A stretch of 41,751 nt of DNA from Planctomicrobium piriforme (lineage in GTDB: Bacteria > Planctomycetota > Planctomycetia > Planctomycetales > Planctomycetaceae): the NCBI GenBank assembly GCA_945860955.1, contig CAMATH010000075.1, positions 1-41,751 on the forward strand, written 5' to 3'. The notes beneath the pieces are model-generated. The model saw only the letters and a list, made by a program, of their open reading frames with translations. It ran no database searches and was not told the origin of the DNA. Positions within the stretch are counted from its first letter, which is position 1. Every line of letters begins with the position of its first letter. A program made the position numbers and the translations under genes. Below, piece after piece: positions 24,583 through 32,801 of this stretch.

Positions 24583-27544
24583 CTTCTGGATGGCGGCGAC
24601 GCGGTTCATGCGGGCGTTGGAAGTTCGACTCGTGGAAGCACAAAACTCGGCAGCCGTGGATCTCTTCCCGGTGCGGCACGCCGAGAAAGTGCTGGCGGCG
24701 TTTGGTCGGGCCTTCGGCGCGTTGCCCGAAGGGGTGGCGAGTCTCAGCCAGGAACAGCATCAGTTTCTGGAACATGCGGTGGCGGGCCTGGCCCAGGAGG
24801 GCAAGGTGGTCTGCGTGCGACTGGCTCTGTTTGCCGACATGATGAAGGGCAAGGCGTGGACGCCGGCCACACTAAAAGACGTCGGGGGCACGGCGGGTGT
24901 GGGAGTGACGTTTCTGGAAGAGACGTTCAGTGCGGCGAATGCTCCACCGGAACATCGGTATCACCAGAAGGCGGCCCGGGGCGTCCTCAAGGCGCTGCTG
25001 CCCCCTTCGGGGACCGACATCAAGGGGCACATGCGGTCGTACACGGAATTGCGCGACGCATCGGGCTACAGCAACCGTCCCAGTGAGTTCGACGATCTGA
25101 TCCGAATCCTCGACAACGAAATCCGCCTCATCACGCCCACCGATCCGGAAGGGAGGGACGAAAGCGAGTCGGTCGGCGCCACAGCCGCAGGTTCAAACGC
25201 CCGATACTACCAGCTAACGCACGATTACCTCGTCCCGAACTTGCGTGACTGGCTGACGCGCAAGCAGAAGGAGTCCCGCCGCGGCCGGGCCGAGTTGCTG
25301 CTCGACGAGCGTGCAGCGACCTGGAATGCGCGGCGTGAGAACCGCTTTCTGCCGTCGCTCATCGAATTTCTGAACATCCGCTTCCTCGCCGAGAAAAGAC
25401 GCTGGACTGAGCCGCAGCAAGGGCTGATGCGCAAAGCCGGACGGGTGCACGCAACCCGCACGTCACTGGCAGTCCTGTTGTTGGCCATCGTGGCCACGGT
25501 CGGGCTGTCGATCCACGGGCGCATCGAAGAGCAGCGCGAAAACGACTTTGCCGGCTCTCTCGTCGAGCGGCTGACTTCCGCCGAGATCGCACTGGTGCCC
25601 GGTATTGTGAAGGAGATCGAGGAACACCGGCGCTGGGCCGATCCGTTGTTGGTGCAGACGTTTGAGAAATCTGAAACGGGTTCGATTGCGAAGCTGCACG
25701 CGGCGTTGGCGCTGTTGCCGGGCGACAACAGCAAAATCGCGTATTTGCGCAAAGAATTGCTGTCGGTGAAAGCTGCGCAGTTTCCCGTCGTCCGAAATGC
25801 TCTGGAGCCGCATCGGCAGGCGATCGCGGGATCCTTGTGGGACGTGGCGGTGAAGCTGGAGCCGAACTCCCGCGAGACCTTTCAAGCGGCGTGTGCCTTG
25901 GCGACGTATGCCCCAGATGACGAGCGCTGGCCGGGAATCAGCGCCTCGGTGGTCGACCATTTACTGACGCTCGAAGCGTCGGAGTTGGTGCTCTGGCGCA
26001 CCGCGCTTCGCCCGGCCCGGAAGCAGCTTCTGAAACCGTTGTCAGCCGTCTATGGTAAAATGTCTGCGAGGGAGCAGGCCCGGACCTACGCAGCCGAGAC
26101 GCTGGCCGACTACGCGGCCGACGCCCCCGAGACGCTGTATGATCTGCTGGCCAATGCCGAGCCGTTTCAGGTTTCGACGATCTACAGAAAGGTGGCGGAG
26201 CACCGCGATCGATGCGTCGCCCTGGGGCAGGCCGAACTGGAAACACCGGCTGACGAAGACGCGAGCGAGGAGGCCAAGGAGACGCTGGGACGACGGCAGG
26301 CGAACGTCGCCGTGGCCCTGTTGAAACTCGGCGCGGCGGAGCCCGTCTGGAAGCTGCTGAAGCACAGCCCAGATCCGCGCGCCCGCAGCTACGTGATCCA
26401 TTGGCTCGGTCCCCTGGGCGCCGATCCGCGAACGATCGTTCAGCGATTCGACGAAGAGAACGATGTAACGATTCGCCGGGCGTTACTGCTGGCGCTGGGA
26501 GAATTCACCGAGGCACAGTTTCCGCAGTCGGACCGGCCCCCCTGGATCGAGAAGCTTCTTGTGCTCTACGAGAACGATGCTGATGCTGGCTTACACGCTG
26601 CGGCGGAATGGCTATTGCGCAAATGGGGGCAGGCGGAAGCAGTGCAGACTGTGGTGAACAAGCTGCGTGTGAACGAACAGGAACTCCGGTCTCGGCAGCC
26701 AACCGACCAGCGGCAGTGGTACGTCAACAGCCAGGGACAGACATTCGTGATTCTGGATGCGGGCGAGTTTCGGATGGGATCACTGCTGTCTGACCCCGAG
26801 CGAGAAGCCGATGAAACCCCGCACCTGCGGCGCGTCGGTCGCACGCTGGCGATCGCTGCGAAGGAGGTGACGAAGGAAGAGTACAGGCGCTTTCTGGAGG
26901 CCAATCCGAAAGTCGAACAATTTGACATTGAGCAATACAGCCGCACCGGCGACTCGCCGCAGCTCATCGTAGACTGGTACAGTTCCGCTTGGTACTGCAA
27001 TTGGCTGAGCAAGAATGAAGGCCTCCCCGAGGATCAATGGTGCTACGAGCCGAACAAAGAAGGTGAGTTTGGCGAGGGGATGCAGCCGACAGCCGACTTT
27101 CTGAATCGCACGGGCTACCGCCTGCCGACCGAGTCGGAGTGGGAGTTTGCATGCCGGGCAAAGGCTGTGACGAGTCGGTACTATGGGGCAAGCATGGCGC
27201 TATTGCCAAAATATGCATGGGCAATCGAGAACTTCCCGAACTACGCCCGTCCGACCGGCCTGCTGAAGCCCAACGATTTCGGGTTGTTCGACGCCTTGGG
27301 AAACGTCCTGGAGTGGTGTCAGGATGCTTACGGCGGGTATCCGGTCACCGACATTGACGACGCAGTGAACGACGACGGCGACAAGAAAACCGTCGAAGAA
27401 AAGTACAGCCGTATTGCGCGGGGATCCTCGTACCTCGGCCCTGCAACCAGCATTCGGTCCGCCTGTCGCGTCCGCGGCCGGCCGGGCGTTTCCAACTACG
27501 ATATGGGTTTTCGTCCGGTCAGAACGTACCGCCGAGCACCTTGA
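24205..27544 (+). CDS. nSTAND ATPase - HEAT - FGE-like domain, C-terminal part of the kinase fusion
   Basis: Continuation of the kinase gene in the next frame (about 1113 residues). The nSTAND ATPase comes first: NTFAVGLIYGPSGCGKSSLV (Walker A) and LLIVLDQFEQWLH (Walker B with Asp), then a winged-helix-like region. A single TM helix (SLAVLLLAIVATVGLSIHG, about 25470-25525) separates it from helical HEAT-like repeats to about 26690. The last ~270 residues are a formylglycine-generating-enzyme/SUMF1-like (C-type-lectin fold) domain: GEFRMGS, YRLPTESEWEFACR, GLFDALGNVLEWCQD, ARGSSYLG, MGFRPVRT. In the region where true FGEs carry two catalytic Cys only one is seen (SACRVRG), so it probably binds rather than oxidises. 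The architecture is known from planctomycetes. Probably a membrane-anchored signalling or conflict protein. Confidence 0.85.
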
Positions 27545-28043
27545 CCCCCTTTACTTCAAGCCGCGTCAGGGGCGCGTGAGTTGAAAATCTTGGAGCGTCA
27601 CAAGACCACGTCTCTACGCGAGTTGAAAACGTTTCTCGCGACTGCCAAATTGCGAATCTATCACTCGCAACCAGCATGACAGGCAGGACGCCTGGCGGGC
27701 TGGTTGAGTTCTACAGTCTGGTTGAACTTCCGCTGTTGCCCCGGTCTGGCTCTCTTGCCCGCCCCACCTCCGCATCCGCCAGGCAGTCGCCGCCCGCCGA
27801 TTCGTGTCACCTGCCTTCGTCGGACTGTCATCATTGGGGCTCGCTCCGAGGGGTCCCCGATGATGACAGGCCGATGGAGGCGCAGGCCAGCCGCTGCCGG
27901 CACTCTCCTCGTCGACTCCGCCGGCCCGCGACGCCGCACCACGCCGCGACCGTCCCGCCGAACACAGGAACTCCCCTGCCTTTGTTGGTCCGATTCGGAG
28001 GGGCCTCGTCCGCCTGATTCCACAAAACCCGATTGGCACGACT
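27545..28043. other. Gene-free region with strong hairpin
   Basis: No reliable gene. The main object is an inverted repeat at 27821-27873: CTGTCATCATTGGGG pairs with CCCCGATGATGACAG with one mismatch, and flanking CGG/CCG extend the stem. The apical part CTCG-CTC-CGAG can form a further small stem. The text GCAACCAGCATGACAG at about 27669 recurs at about 31149, marking a shared boundary with the repeat copy at 31187. Confidence 0.55.
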
Positions 28044-28660
28044 GAGGGACAGGGCCACCCATCAGCCAACCACCTGTGTGGGTTGAATTTCATCGACTGA
28101 GTCGAATCAACGCAGAGTCAGAGGACCGTGCCTGCCGTCTCGGAATCGGTGTCGCTCGGCATGCCGTTTGCCCAGGCGAACCACTCGTTATCTTCCTGCA
28201 CCCCACCAAACGACACCAATGCCGCTGAACTACCCTTTCAGCGTGCGAATTTCATTGCCCGCGATCGAGGTCTCGGTGCGGAGACTCCCTTTTGATTTCG
28301 AAGGTTCTCCGCTCGCGTGCCGGACTTTCAACTTCGCCGACTTCCTGCCCGCTGTCGCGTTCAAGTCTTGTCCATCGAACCTCGCGGCGATTGCCCGCCG
28401 TATGCGGCGTGACGGGTTGGTATCCCATGCAAATACCGGCGGCCCCGCTTTGCCGCCTTTTGCGCCATCGATTCGGGAGAACCGGCCACCCGGCGGAACC
28501 GGCCGTCGAAGCCTCGCAGCAATTCCATCCACCCCGCCTCTGGAATTCCCCAGCGTTCAAAGACCGGCGGCAGATTGCCGGGAATCGCTCCGCGCTGGTC
28601 CGCGCGACATTGCCGACCGCTCCATTCGAACAACTCCAGGTACGCCGCGAACGGGAACGC
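28044..28660 (-). mobile_element. Decayed IS200-like transposase fragment with 3' tail, copy 2
   Basis: Nearly parallel to 31187-31790. On the minus strand 28361-28642 encodes a fragment resembling the C-terminus of a planctomycete transposase: LELFEWSGRQCRADQRGAIP, PPVFERWGIPEAGWMELLRG, AGSPESMAQKAAKRGRRYLH. Both copies keep this frame to the same stop after a MDKT/TDKT end. Below it lies the non-coding tail (28044-28240) also present at 15341-15536. I place the family from memory of such C-termini; the domain carrying catalytic residues is missing, so this is a relic. Confidence 0.6.
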
Positions 28661-28722
28661 TATTGGGACAGGTCCAAATTTTGGATTGCTGCGGAACACA
28701 AAACGGGGGGACATAGTGAGTT

Positions 28723-28930
28723 TCAAGACTTCTTCGGTCTTCCTGGCGGTCGCAAACAGGATTCCAGGCGCGAAGCTTGGGCGGAAGGACGCGTCCAGTC
28801 GTGGTCGCCGAACCGCCGACCACGCATCACCGAATGACGCAATCGCTGCAAGTCGCCGCTCGAGAGCGGTTCGTTGACACGCTCCAGTCTGACTTCGCGG
28901 GACACCCATCAGCCAGGACGGAAAACCGTG
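28723..28930 (-). pseudogene. REP-associated tyrosine transposase (RAYT), C-terminal remnant
   Basis: The minus strand encodes a typical RAYT C-terminus: LERVNEPLSSGDLQRLRHSV, then RRFGDHDW, then SRLESCLRPPGRPKK at the end. Just upstream, in another frame, FSVLADGCPAKSDW continues the same match, so a frameshift splits the remnant near 28885. The HUH catalytic region (His-x-His and Tyr) is absent. RAYTs mobilise REP hairpins, and hairpin clusters are present in this window. Genuine decay is likely. Confidence 0.75.
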
Positions 28931-29111
28931 TTTTGGTTCGACTGGATGTGATGTAGCCGGTTGTTGCTTCAATCGAGGTTCGCGCGTTTGGAAGGAGACT
29001 TCCTGTTTCTGCCTCGTGGGTGTCACTGGGGTTCCGAGGCCTTCGGCCCCAATCGAGTGAATCTCGGCGTGTCGCGACCCCACGAGCAGGCATGTCCGAA
29101 TTTCAGTCAAT

Positions 29112-29282
29112 TCATCCGGAATCTGCCGCAAGCTCCCAATTCTGGACGCCGGTGAACAACTCGTACCTCGTGATTGTCGAAATCGCACAGTCGCCTGGCG
29201 GCACCGCCGCAAGGTGATCAATGACCGCAACGTTGTGCCGCATGGCGGCAATGCAGGTGTTCGTATCGAGCAGAAAACGCAT
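29112..29282 (-). pseudogene. vapC: VapC-type PIN toxin, truncated
   Basis: A 56-residue frame starting MRFLLDTNTCIAAMRHN, matching the PIN-domain N-terminus: metal-binding Asp 6 in LLDTN, and TITRYELFTGV with the conserved Glu 41. The family is about 130-140 residues long; here a stop follows LAADSG, and the downstream sequence is transposase debris. The C-terminal acidic residues needed for RNase activity are missing, so the toxin should be inactive. It begins 13 bp after the antitoxin stop, the usual vapBC order. Confidence 0.8.
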
Positions 29283-29295
29283 CGGTTGACACGAA

Positions 29296-29529
29296 TCAGT
29301 CTAAGTTTGGAGCCGTCGGAACTGTTCCCTGGTCGGGTCGAGCGAATTTCGAATCGTTAATCCGGATGCTCTCGAAGAAGCCTGTGGGCCAAGTCGTCGT
29401 TTTGACGGGTTCAAGGACCACGGCATCTCCCTCGCGGCGAATCGAAACCGTATCCGTGTCGAATTGAAATCCGGCGGGCAATTTCACCGACTGTATGCCT
29501 GCGTGTTGGACGATTTCAGCGATTGTCAT
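29296..29529 (-). CDS. vapB: VapB/AbrB-type antitoxin
   Basis: A 77-residue protein with a SpoVT/AbrB-like DNA-binding fold: SVKLPAGFQFDTDTVSIRRE, then GDAVVLEPV, then a C-terminal toxin-binding tail containing WPTGFFESI. The start at 29529 has GGAGG about 6 nt upstream; the longer reading adds an unsupported N-terminus. It normally represses its operon and neutralises VapC, but its partner downstream is truncated, so it is an orphan antitoxin that may still be functional. Confidence 0.85.
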   Translation of the reverse strand: MTIAEIVQHAGIQSVKLPAGFQFDTDTVSIRREGDAVVLEPVKTTTWPTGFFESIRINDSKFARPDQGTVPTAPNLD

Positions 29530-29758
29530 CTCATCCTCCAGTTGCTGCCATGGGAAGACCCAGTAAAAGTCATTTAAGTCATTTGAGATCCTCCTGCCAG
29601 CGGGAAAAAAATACCGGTCCACTCAATCGATACCGCAATCGGTACCGACACATCGGTTGCACCCGCGTCCCTCCTCGAAACGGGATGATCTGCAACAACC
29701 CCGACCGACTGGTTAAACTGCGCAGGCGACCGTCGAATCCATCCCCTCCACCGCCGCC

Positions 29759-29962
29759 TCACCAATTCCGTTCATGTGCCGCGTTGTTCGAGCACGACAT
29801 GGCCCGCGCCCAGTGGTCGCGCCCTTCCCATTTGTTCAACCGCGGCGTGCGACCCATTTCCGTTATCAGGCAGACCAGCGTCTCGTCCAGCAATCCACGG
29901 CCCGACAGATCCTCGAGATTCCATACGCCGGTGAGACTGTGACAGAGATTATTACGGTGCAT
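29759..29962 (-). pseudogene. DUF1501 protein fragment
   Basis: About 50 residues match the C-terminal part of DUF1501 proteins: [20 protein letters not shown], then [16 protein letters not shown]. The intact DUF1501 gene in this window has the parallel EFGRTPVSQGGNGRDH. The match breaks off after DHWARAM, and neither the N-terminus nor the rest of the C-terminus is nearby. It overlaps the 3' end of the XRE gene by 11 bp. Confidence 0.75.
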
Positions 29963-30416
29963 GAACCGGCCGCCTTTTCGAGGCCCCCCGAGGATTCGTC
30001 GGAGCGACGGTATAGTGCAGCACGAACCCCATGGCGTCGATGATGCGATTGGCCCGGTCGATCGTCACGCCGTGGTAGTCGTTCCGTTCGTCGCGGGAGA
30101 CCTGCGACTCGTGCACTCTCAGGCGTTCCGCCAGTTCTCGTTGAGTCAGTCCGCTGACAATTCTCAGTCCTATCAGTATCTGGCCGAGTTCTTGGAGACT
30201 GGCAAGTTCCTTCTTGTCGCCACGGCGCAATCGTTCGTACCGCTGGACTTCCTCCTGCATCTGCTCGTGAAACGTGTGGAGCGGCGCCATTCCGCGGCGG
30301 ATCTCCGCTTTCGAGAGGTCGAGTTTCTCCAATTCGGCTTGCTGCGCCTTCATGTGACGGTCGCCTTCCTTCAGGCGACGCTGGGCTTCCTGGTATTCTG
30401 TCTCTGTTCGAATCAT
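29952..30416 (-). CDS. XRE-family HTH regulator, candidate antitoxin
   Basis: A 154-residue protein. Residues ~1-70 are charged and probably coiled coil ([20 protein letters not shown]). Residues ~75-130 are a helix-turn-helix of the XRE/Cro type ([20 protein letters not shown], then [20 protein letters not shown]). Its start is 3 bp after the stop of the nucleotidyltransferase-like gene, so they are one operon with this gene second. Order and pairing suggest a toxin-antitoxin-like module; the palindrome at 31003-31014 is a likely binding site. The C-terminal tail [14 protein letters not shown] is basic and may be an extension into relic sequence. Confidence 0.82.
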   Translation of the reverse strand: MIRTETEYQEAQRRLKEGDRHMKAQQAELEKLDLSKAEIRRGMAPLHTFHEQMQEEVQRYERLRRGDKKELASLQELGQILIGLRIVSGLTQRELAERLRVHESQVSRDERNDYHGVTIDRANRIIDAMGFVLHYTVAPTNPRGASKRRPVHAP

Positions 30417-30419
30417 CTA

Positions 30420-30989
30420 TCACCTCACAAGTTTGACGATGCCCTTCGGCTGCCCCGTGCGAGAGAGCCGAAAGGCGGCGGGGAAAGTCAGTTCGTTCCC
30501 GAATCGGTCCACAATCCCCGTCTCCTGCCCGAAATGGGGATACAATTCCACGCGGTAGTCGATCCACATCGGCAGTTTCCAGCCGTGTCCCGGGACGGGG
30601 TGCCGGTCGTCGTTCTCCCAGGTCCAGCACGGTTTGGCGGCGACCCGGTTCAGCTCGCATTCCAATTGTCCCGACAGGAATCGCTCGCGGTCACAGACGA
30701 AGTAGCCGTCGATGTCGTTCGGGTGGTCTTTCTCCTCGACGAACGAGCCATTGATGAAGATCTCGTGAATCCCGACGAGTTCCAGTTCTGCCGCCAGAAT
30801 GGCCAGATTCTCGACGAGTTCAGAACGCCAGTCAGCGTCCCAGTCTGGGGAGCGTTTCTGGCCCGGGGCACCACGCACCAATCTGGATCTGGCCAATTGG
30901 CCGAGCGTCAGCACGTAATCCCCGACAGGCAGCAGGCCGTGCGATGTGAAGGCTGGGAGTGTACGGCGGATTCTGGCCATACGTGACAT
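30420..30989 (-). CDS. DUF6932-like nucleotidyltransferase-fold protein
   Basis: A 189-residue protein. The start at 30989 is set by AGGAGT 4-5 nt upstream; an ATG at 31007 lies inside the operator palindrome and is less likely. The core INGSFVEEKDHPNDIDGYFV contains the minimal nucleotidyltransferase signature, Gly81-Ser82 followed by Asp92-x-Asp94. Later there is WIDYRVELYPHFGQETG. This resembles DUF6932 proteins. Other bacterial proteins with this fold paired to an HTH partner modify tRNA or protein as toxins or act as antitoxins. The gene is first in an operon with the XRE regulator. Confidence 0.72.
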   Translation of the reverse strand: MSRMARIRRTLPAFTSHGLLPVGDYVLTLGQLARSRLVRGAPGQKRSPDWDADWRSELVENLAILAAELELVGIHEIFINGSFVEEKDHPNDIDGYFVCDRERFLSGQLECELNRVAAKPCWTWENDDRHPVPGHGWKLPMWIDYRVELYPHFGQETGIVDRFGNELTFPAAFRLSRTGQPKGIVKLVR

Positions 30990-31002
30990 TTTACTCCTGT
31001 GT

Positions 31003-31014
31003 GACATATATGTC
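31003..31014. promoter_or_regulatory. Palindromic operator GACATATATGTC
   Basis: A perfect 12-bp palindrome 14-25 nt upstream of the nucleotidyltransferase start. Read on the minus strand it sits in TATAGACATATATGTC, where TATAGA or CATATA could serve as a -10 element. Its position and AT-rich nature, unlike the GC-rich surroundings, fit autorepression by the XRE protein of the same operon. Confidence 0.65.
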
Positions 31015-31186
31015 TATATGGCATTCGCCGGCAAACTGTCCGCTGCCCGCCAAGTCAGCCGTGGAAAGTGACTGCCGCCGCCAGCAGCCCACAGTTCGCG
31101 GAGCCTGTCTCTCGGTGCCTCCCGGGCCACTCCGGTCGTCCACATCAAGCAACCAGCATGACAGACCGGAAGGCTGGGGCCATTCA

Positions 31187-31790
31187 CAAGGGACAGGGCC
31201 ACCCATCAGCGAGCCGCCTGCGTGAGTTGAATTTCATTGACTGAGTCGAATCAACGCAGAGTCAGACGACCGTGCCGGCCGTCCTGGAATCGGTGTCGGT
31301 CGTCGTGACGTTTGCCCAGGCGAACCACTCGTTATCTTCCTGCACCCCACTAAACGACGCCATTGCCGCTGAACCAGCCATTAAGCGTGCGAGTTTCATT
31401 GCCCAAGATGAATGTCACGGTGCGGGGAATCCCGTTTGATTTCGAAGGTTCTCCGCTCGCGTTCCGGCCTTTGAACTTCACCAACTTCCTGCCCGCTGCC
31501 GCGCTCAGGTCTTGTCCGTCGAACTTCGCGGCGATTGCCCGCCGTATGCGGCGCGACGGGTTGGCATCCCATGCAAATACCGACGACCCCGCTTCGCCAC
31601 CTCTTGCGCCATCGATTCGGGAGAACCGGCCACCCGGCGGGACCGGCCGTCGAAGCCGCGCAGCAATTCCATCCACCCCGCCTCTGGAATTCCCAAGCGA
31701 TCAAAAACCGGGGGCACATTGCCGGAAATCGCTCCGCGCTTGTCCGCGCGCCATTGCCGACCGCTCCATTCGTGCAGTTCCGGGGTCTGG
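31187..31790 (-). mobile_element. Decayed IS200-like transposase fragment with 3' tail, copy 3
   Basis: Second long copy of the element at 28044-28660. The minus strand 31505-31783 reads PELHEWSGRQWRADKRGAIS, PPVFDRLGIPEAGWMELLRG, AGSPESMAQEVAKRGRRYLH and ends SSTDKT. The shared frame and mostly conservative differences between copies 2 and 3 point to this frame as the ancestral coding frame. It abuts the stop of the HMA gene at 31794 with only 3 bp between, so insertion or deletion trimmed the intervening DNA. Confidence 0.6.
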
Positions 31791-31793
31791 CTG

Positions 31794-32431
31794 TTATTTG
31801 GGTTTGATTTCCACGCCGCGCTGCTTGAGCGCCGTTTCCAGTTCGATGCGGTCGACCTTTTCGGGGTTGATCACTGCCTTCAACTGCCCCTTCTTGAAAC
31901 TGACGGTCGCCCGTTCGACTCCCGGCAGGCGGTAGATCGAGTCATAAGCTCCGAAGGCGCAGCCTTTGCAGTCGAGGCCGCCGACGGCGATCTCGACGGT
32001 CGTGAGTTTGTCGGGGGGAAGTTCGCAGAGCGGTTTGACCCCGAAGGTGTGGTTCGATTCGTTGCGCAGAATCTGATCGAACCGCTCGACGATCTGCTCG
32101 GGTTTGGTCCCCGCGAACGCCTTCGCCGGTTCGTAGCGGAAGATCACTTCGGCTTTCTCATAGTCGACCTTCACGAGTTCGATCTCGGGAATGTGCTTCA
32201 TCGTCTCCTTCAGGTCGTCGACCCGATCGGGAGAGAACAGTCCGGTGATCTGGTGCTTGTATGTCGCAGTGGCCTCAGGCGGCTTGTCATCGGCGTCAGC
32301 GGATGACGACAGCGCGATTCGGAATAGGACGAGCACGACGAACAACGCCGTCTGGATCGCGAGTGGTCTTGGATTGAGTCCGAATCGAGATTCGGCCGGG
32401 GATCGCGATGCGCGTGCCGCCCCTTGGCCAT
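31794..32431 (-). CDS. Heavy-metal-associated (HMA) domain protein, start unresolved
   Basis: The C-terminal ~70 residues form an HMA domain: TTVEIAVGGLDCKGCAFGAY with the CxxC metal site (CKGC), then VERATVSFKKGQLKAVINPE. An upstream region (ITGLFSPDRVDDLKETMKHI, KVDYEKAEVIFRYEP) looks like a second HMA fold without Cys. A hydrophobic segment (ALFVVLVLFRIALSSSADA) suggests export. The open frame extends to 32705 but that part reads through hairpin repeats. The ATG at 32429-32431 is out of frame by one base; in-frame choices are TTG 32345 or a CTG. The 5' end may be damaged by the repeat cluster. Likely role: periplasmic copper or other soft-metal binding. Confidence 0.75.
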
Positions 32432-32442
32432 GCAGAGTGCGA

Positions 32443-32770
32443 AGACCCCATCCGGCTTGCCCGGATGGTGAATCAGATCTGTGGCTAGAATGCGCGGCCA
32501 CCTTCGCAAGGACCCCATCCGGCTCGTCCGGATGGTGAACGAGATCTTCGCTCTGTCTTACAGATCGCGGCGAGATTGTCATGACGGCTCTGTTGGACGT
32601 GTATCGCATTTGTTCGCTTGGATGAAATTCATCGGCGCGTATTGTGTGATGCCGAGCGAAGATCTGATTCACCAATCCACACGAGGTGGATGGGGTCTTG
32701 CTCAACCGAGGGCGTTTGAACTAGCCATCGATCTGATTCACCGATCCGGGCAAGCCGGATGGGGTCTGTT
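32443..32770. repeat. Mirrored cluster of REP-like hairpins, second locus
   Basis: Same design as 3181-3613: two forward units (GACCCCATCCGGCTTGCCCG at ~32444 and GACCCCATCCGGCTCGTCCG at ~32511), a spacer, then two reverse units (GATCTGATTCACCAATCCAC at ~32661 and GATCTGATTCACCGATCCGG at ~32731). TTCGCTCTGTC-like text borders the inner side of the second forward unit in both clusters. It separates the HMA gene from the DUF1592 gene. Confidence 0.85.
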
Positions 32771-32801
32771 CGCGACAAGGGGTGATTGAGCTCTCGTGGC
32801 C

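Noticed and set aside
26700-27544. Diversity-generating retroelement target
   Set aside because: The FGE-like C-terminus could be a DGR variable protein, but there is no DGR reverse transcriptase or adenine-rich template repeat nearby; the RT remnant at 11 kb is of group II intron type.
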